Of a stretch of DNA of 6,855 nt, positions 6,292 to 6,855 are shown in pieces. The position numbers and the translations under genes are program-made. Source of the stretch: Bacteroidota bacterium (GTDB taxonomy: Bacteria; Bacteroidota; Ignavibacteria; Ignavibacteriales; Ignavibacteriaceae); contig JAJYSI010000182.1 of assembly GCA_021793635.1 (NCBI GenBank), positions 1 to 6,855 of the forward strand, read 5' to 3'. Numbering within the stretch: the first letter of the stretch is position 1; each line of letters opens with the position of its first letter. Under the pieces are notes generated by a model, which ran no database searches, had not been told where the DNA came from, and was given only the letters and a program-made list of their open reading frames with translations.

Positions 6292-6310
6292 ACTTTTAAC
6301 TTATAAAAGT
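6292..6310. terminator. Weak AT-rich hairpin between convergent genes
   Basis: ACTTTTA (6292-6298) pairs with TAAAAGT (6304-6310) around a 5-nt loop. It lies in the 90-bp gap where the small membrane protein gene and rpiB converge, where a shared terminator would be expected. The stem is short and nearly all A-T. On the minus strand it is followed by TCTTTCAATTTTTTT, a T-rich tail that suits the end of rpiB transcription. Confidence 0.3.
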
Positions 6311-6369
6311 TAAATGAAGCTGATTAACAGACAAAAGAACTAATGAAATAATAAACCAGCAATCAGGAA

Positions 6370-6819
6370 CTAAAAACTATCTTCAATCTTTCCAAGTTTT
6401 TCAAAACGCCTTTTGAACCTTCCCTCATTTATAAATTCAGCACTTAAGAAAGCTTTAACAAGTTCTTTAGCCAATTCATCTCCGACTATCCTGGCGCCGA
6501 GACATAACACGTTCATATTATCATGTTCTACACCTTGATGAGCAGAATAAGAATCGTGACAAACGCAGGCTCTGACTCCTTTGGTTTTATTTGCAGTTAC
6601 ACATGCACCTACACCGCTTCCGCAAATAGCAATACCTTTATCAACTCTTCCGCCGGCTACTGCCTTAGCAACAGCATCAGCAAAATCTGTATAATCGTCG
6701 TCGCTTTGATAAACACTATTTCCAAGATCAATAACTTCAAAATTTTCTTTCTTAAGCCAATCAGCAAGAAAATTCTTCAGTTCAAATCCGCCGTGGTCGG
6801 ATGATATTGCAATTTTCAA
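6370..6819 (-). CDS. rpiB: Ribose-5-phosphate isomerase B
   Basis: This 149-residue protein is the usual length for RpiB/LacAB-family enzymes. It interconverts ribose 5-phosphate and ribulose 5-phosphate in the non-oxidative pentose phosphate pathway, as a cytosolic dimer or tetramer. The start SDHGGFELK (7-15) supplies the substrate-binding D8 and H9. C66 in ICGSGVGACVTANK (65-78) is the catalytic base, with the GSGVG anion hole after it. H99 in VEHDNMNVLCLGARIVG matches the ring-opening histidine of the E. coli enzyme. R134 and R138 near the C-terminus match the phosphate-binding arginines. Having Cys at 66 marks it as a true RpiB and not a LacA/LacB-type galactose-6-phosphate isomerase. 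The start is TTG at 6819-6817, with AAGGA (6831-6827) 7 nt ahead; an in-frame TGA a few codons upstream excludes a longer form. It is transcribed away from the right window edge's direction of reading and has no visible operon partner here. Confidence 0.97.
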   Translation of the reverse strand: MKIAISSDHGGFELKNFLADWLKKENFEVIDLGNSVYQSDDDYTDFADAVAKAVAGGRVDKGIAICGSGVGACVTANKTKGVRACVCHDSYSAHQGVEHDNMNVLCLGARIVGDELAKELVKAFLSAEFINEGRFKRRFEKLGKIEDSF

Positions 6820-6826
6820 GTCAAGT

Positions 6827-6831
6827 TCCTT
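6827..6831 (-). promoter_or_regulatory. Shine-Dalgarno that fixes the TTG start of rpiB
   Basis: AAGGA on the minus strand, inside GAAAGGAAC, stands 7 nt before the TTG at 6819-6817. With no ATG or GTG available upstream of the conserved first strand MKIAISSDHGG, this spacing supports the rare start codon. Confidence 0.65.
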
Positions 6832-6855
6832 TCAAAAAAATAATCTGGATAAATA

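Noticed and set aside
6523..6804. 93-codon plus-strand frame opposite rpiB
   Set aside because: It overlaps the conserved RpiB active-site coding region in antisense and its translation is low in recognisable pattern.

Overview
The window looks like a chromosomal piece of an AT-rich member of the Bacteroidota/Chlorobi/Ignavibacteriota lineage. Three things point there. A decayed reading frame at 1033-1200 ends in a typical type IX secretion (T9SS) C-terminal sorting domain. The first gene belongs to a surface beta-propeller family that I associate with Ignavibacteria-like genomes. Several genes have weak or no Shine-Dalgarno sequence, and two start with TTG. The lineage is inferred from these signs; no marker gene is present to fix it.

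Layout. (1) 1-960, plus strand: the 3' part of a secreted or lipoprotein-type beta-propeller gene whose start lies outside the window. (2) 961-1200: remains of a gene that encoded a T9SS-exported protein, with an RBS and ATG relic at one end and the C-terminal half of a sorting domain at the other. (3) 1207-1243: a perfect 17-bp hairpin that ends the convergent gene. (4) 1249-1860, minus strand: a 203-residue protein with a helical N-terminal half and a C-terminal fibronectin type III domain. (5) 1861-2555: a gene-poor, very AT-rich stretch. It holds a short inverted repeat, a 13/14-bp direct repeat and an array of about 13 degenerate 21-bp units that read as heptads on the minus strand. (6) 2556-4040, plus strand: a PLP-dependent group II (aromatic-type) amino acid decarboxylase. 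(7) 4264-5988, plus strand: a membrane-bound PAS-PAS sensor histidine kinase. (8) 6136-6279, plus strand: a probable 47-residue single-pass membrane protein. (9) 6370-6819, minus strand: ribose-5-phosphate isomerase B.

No pathway ties these genes together. The decarboxylase, the kinase and rpiB each sit alone with gaps of 90-700 bp, and no response regulator or transporter adjoins them. The left part (1-2555) behaves like accessory, decaying DNA; the right part is ordinary housekeeping and sensory content. The item most worth a second look is the 21-bp/heptad array, followed by the small membrane protein and the decapitated T9SS gene. I see no convincing evidence of a new multi-gene system.
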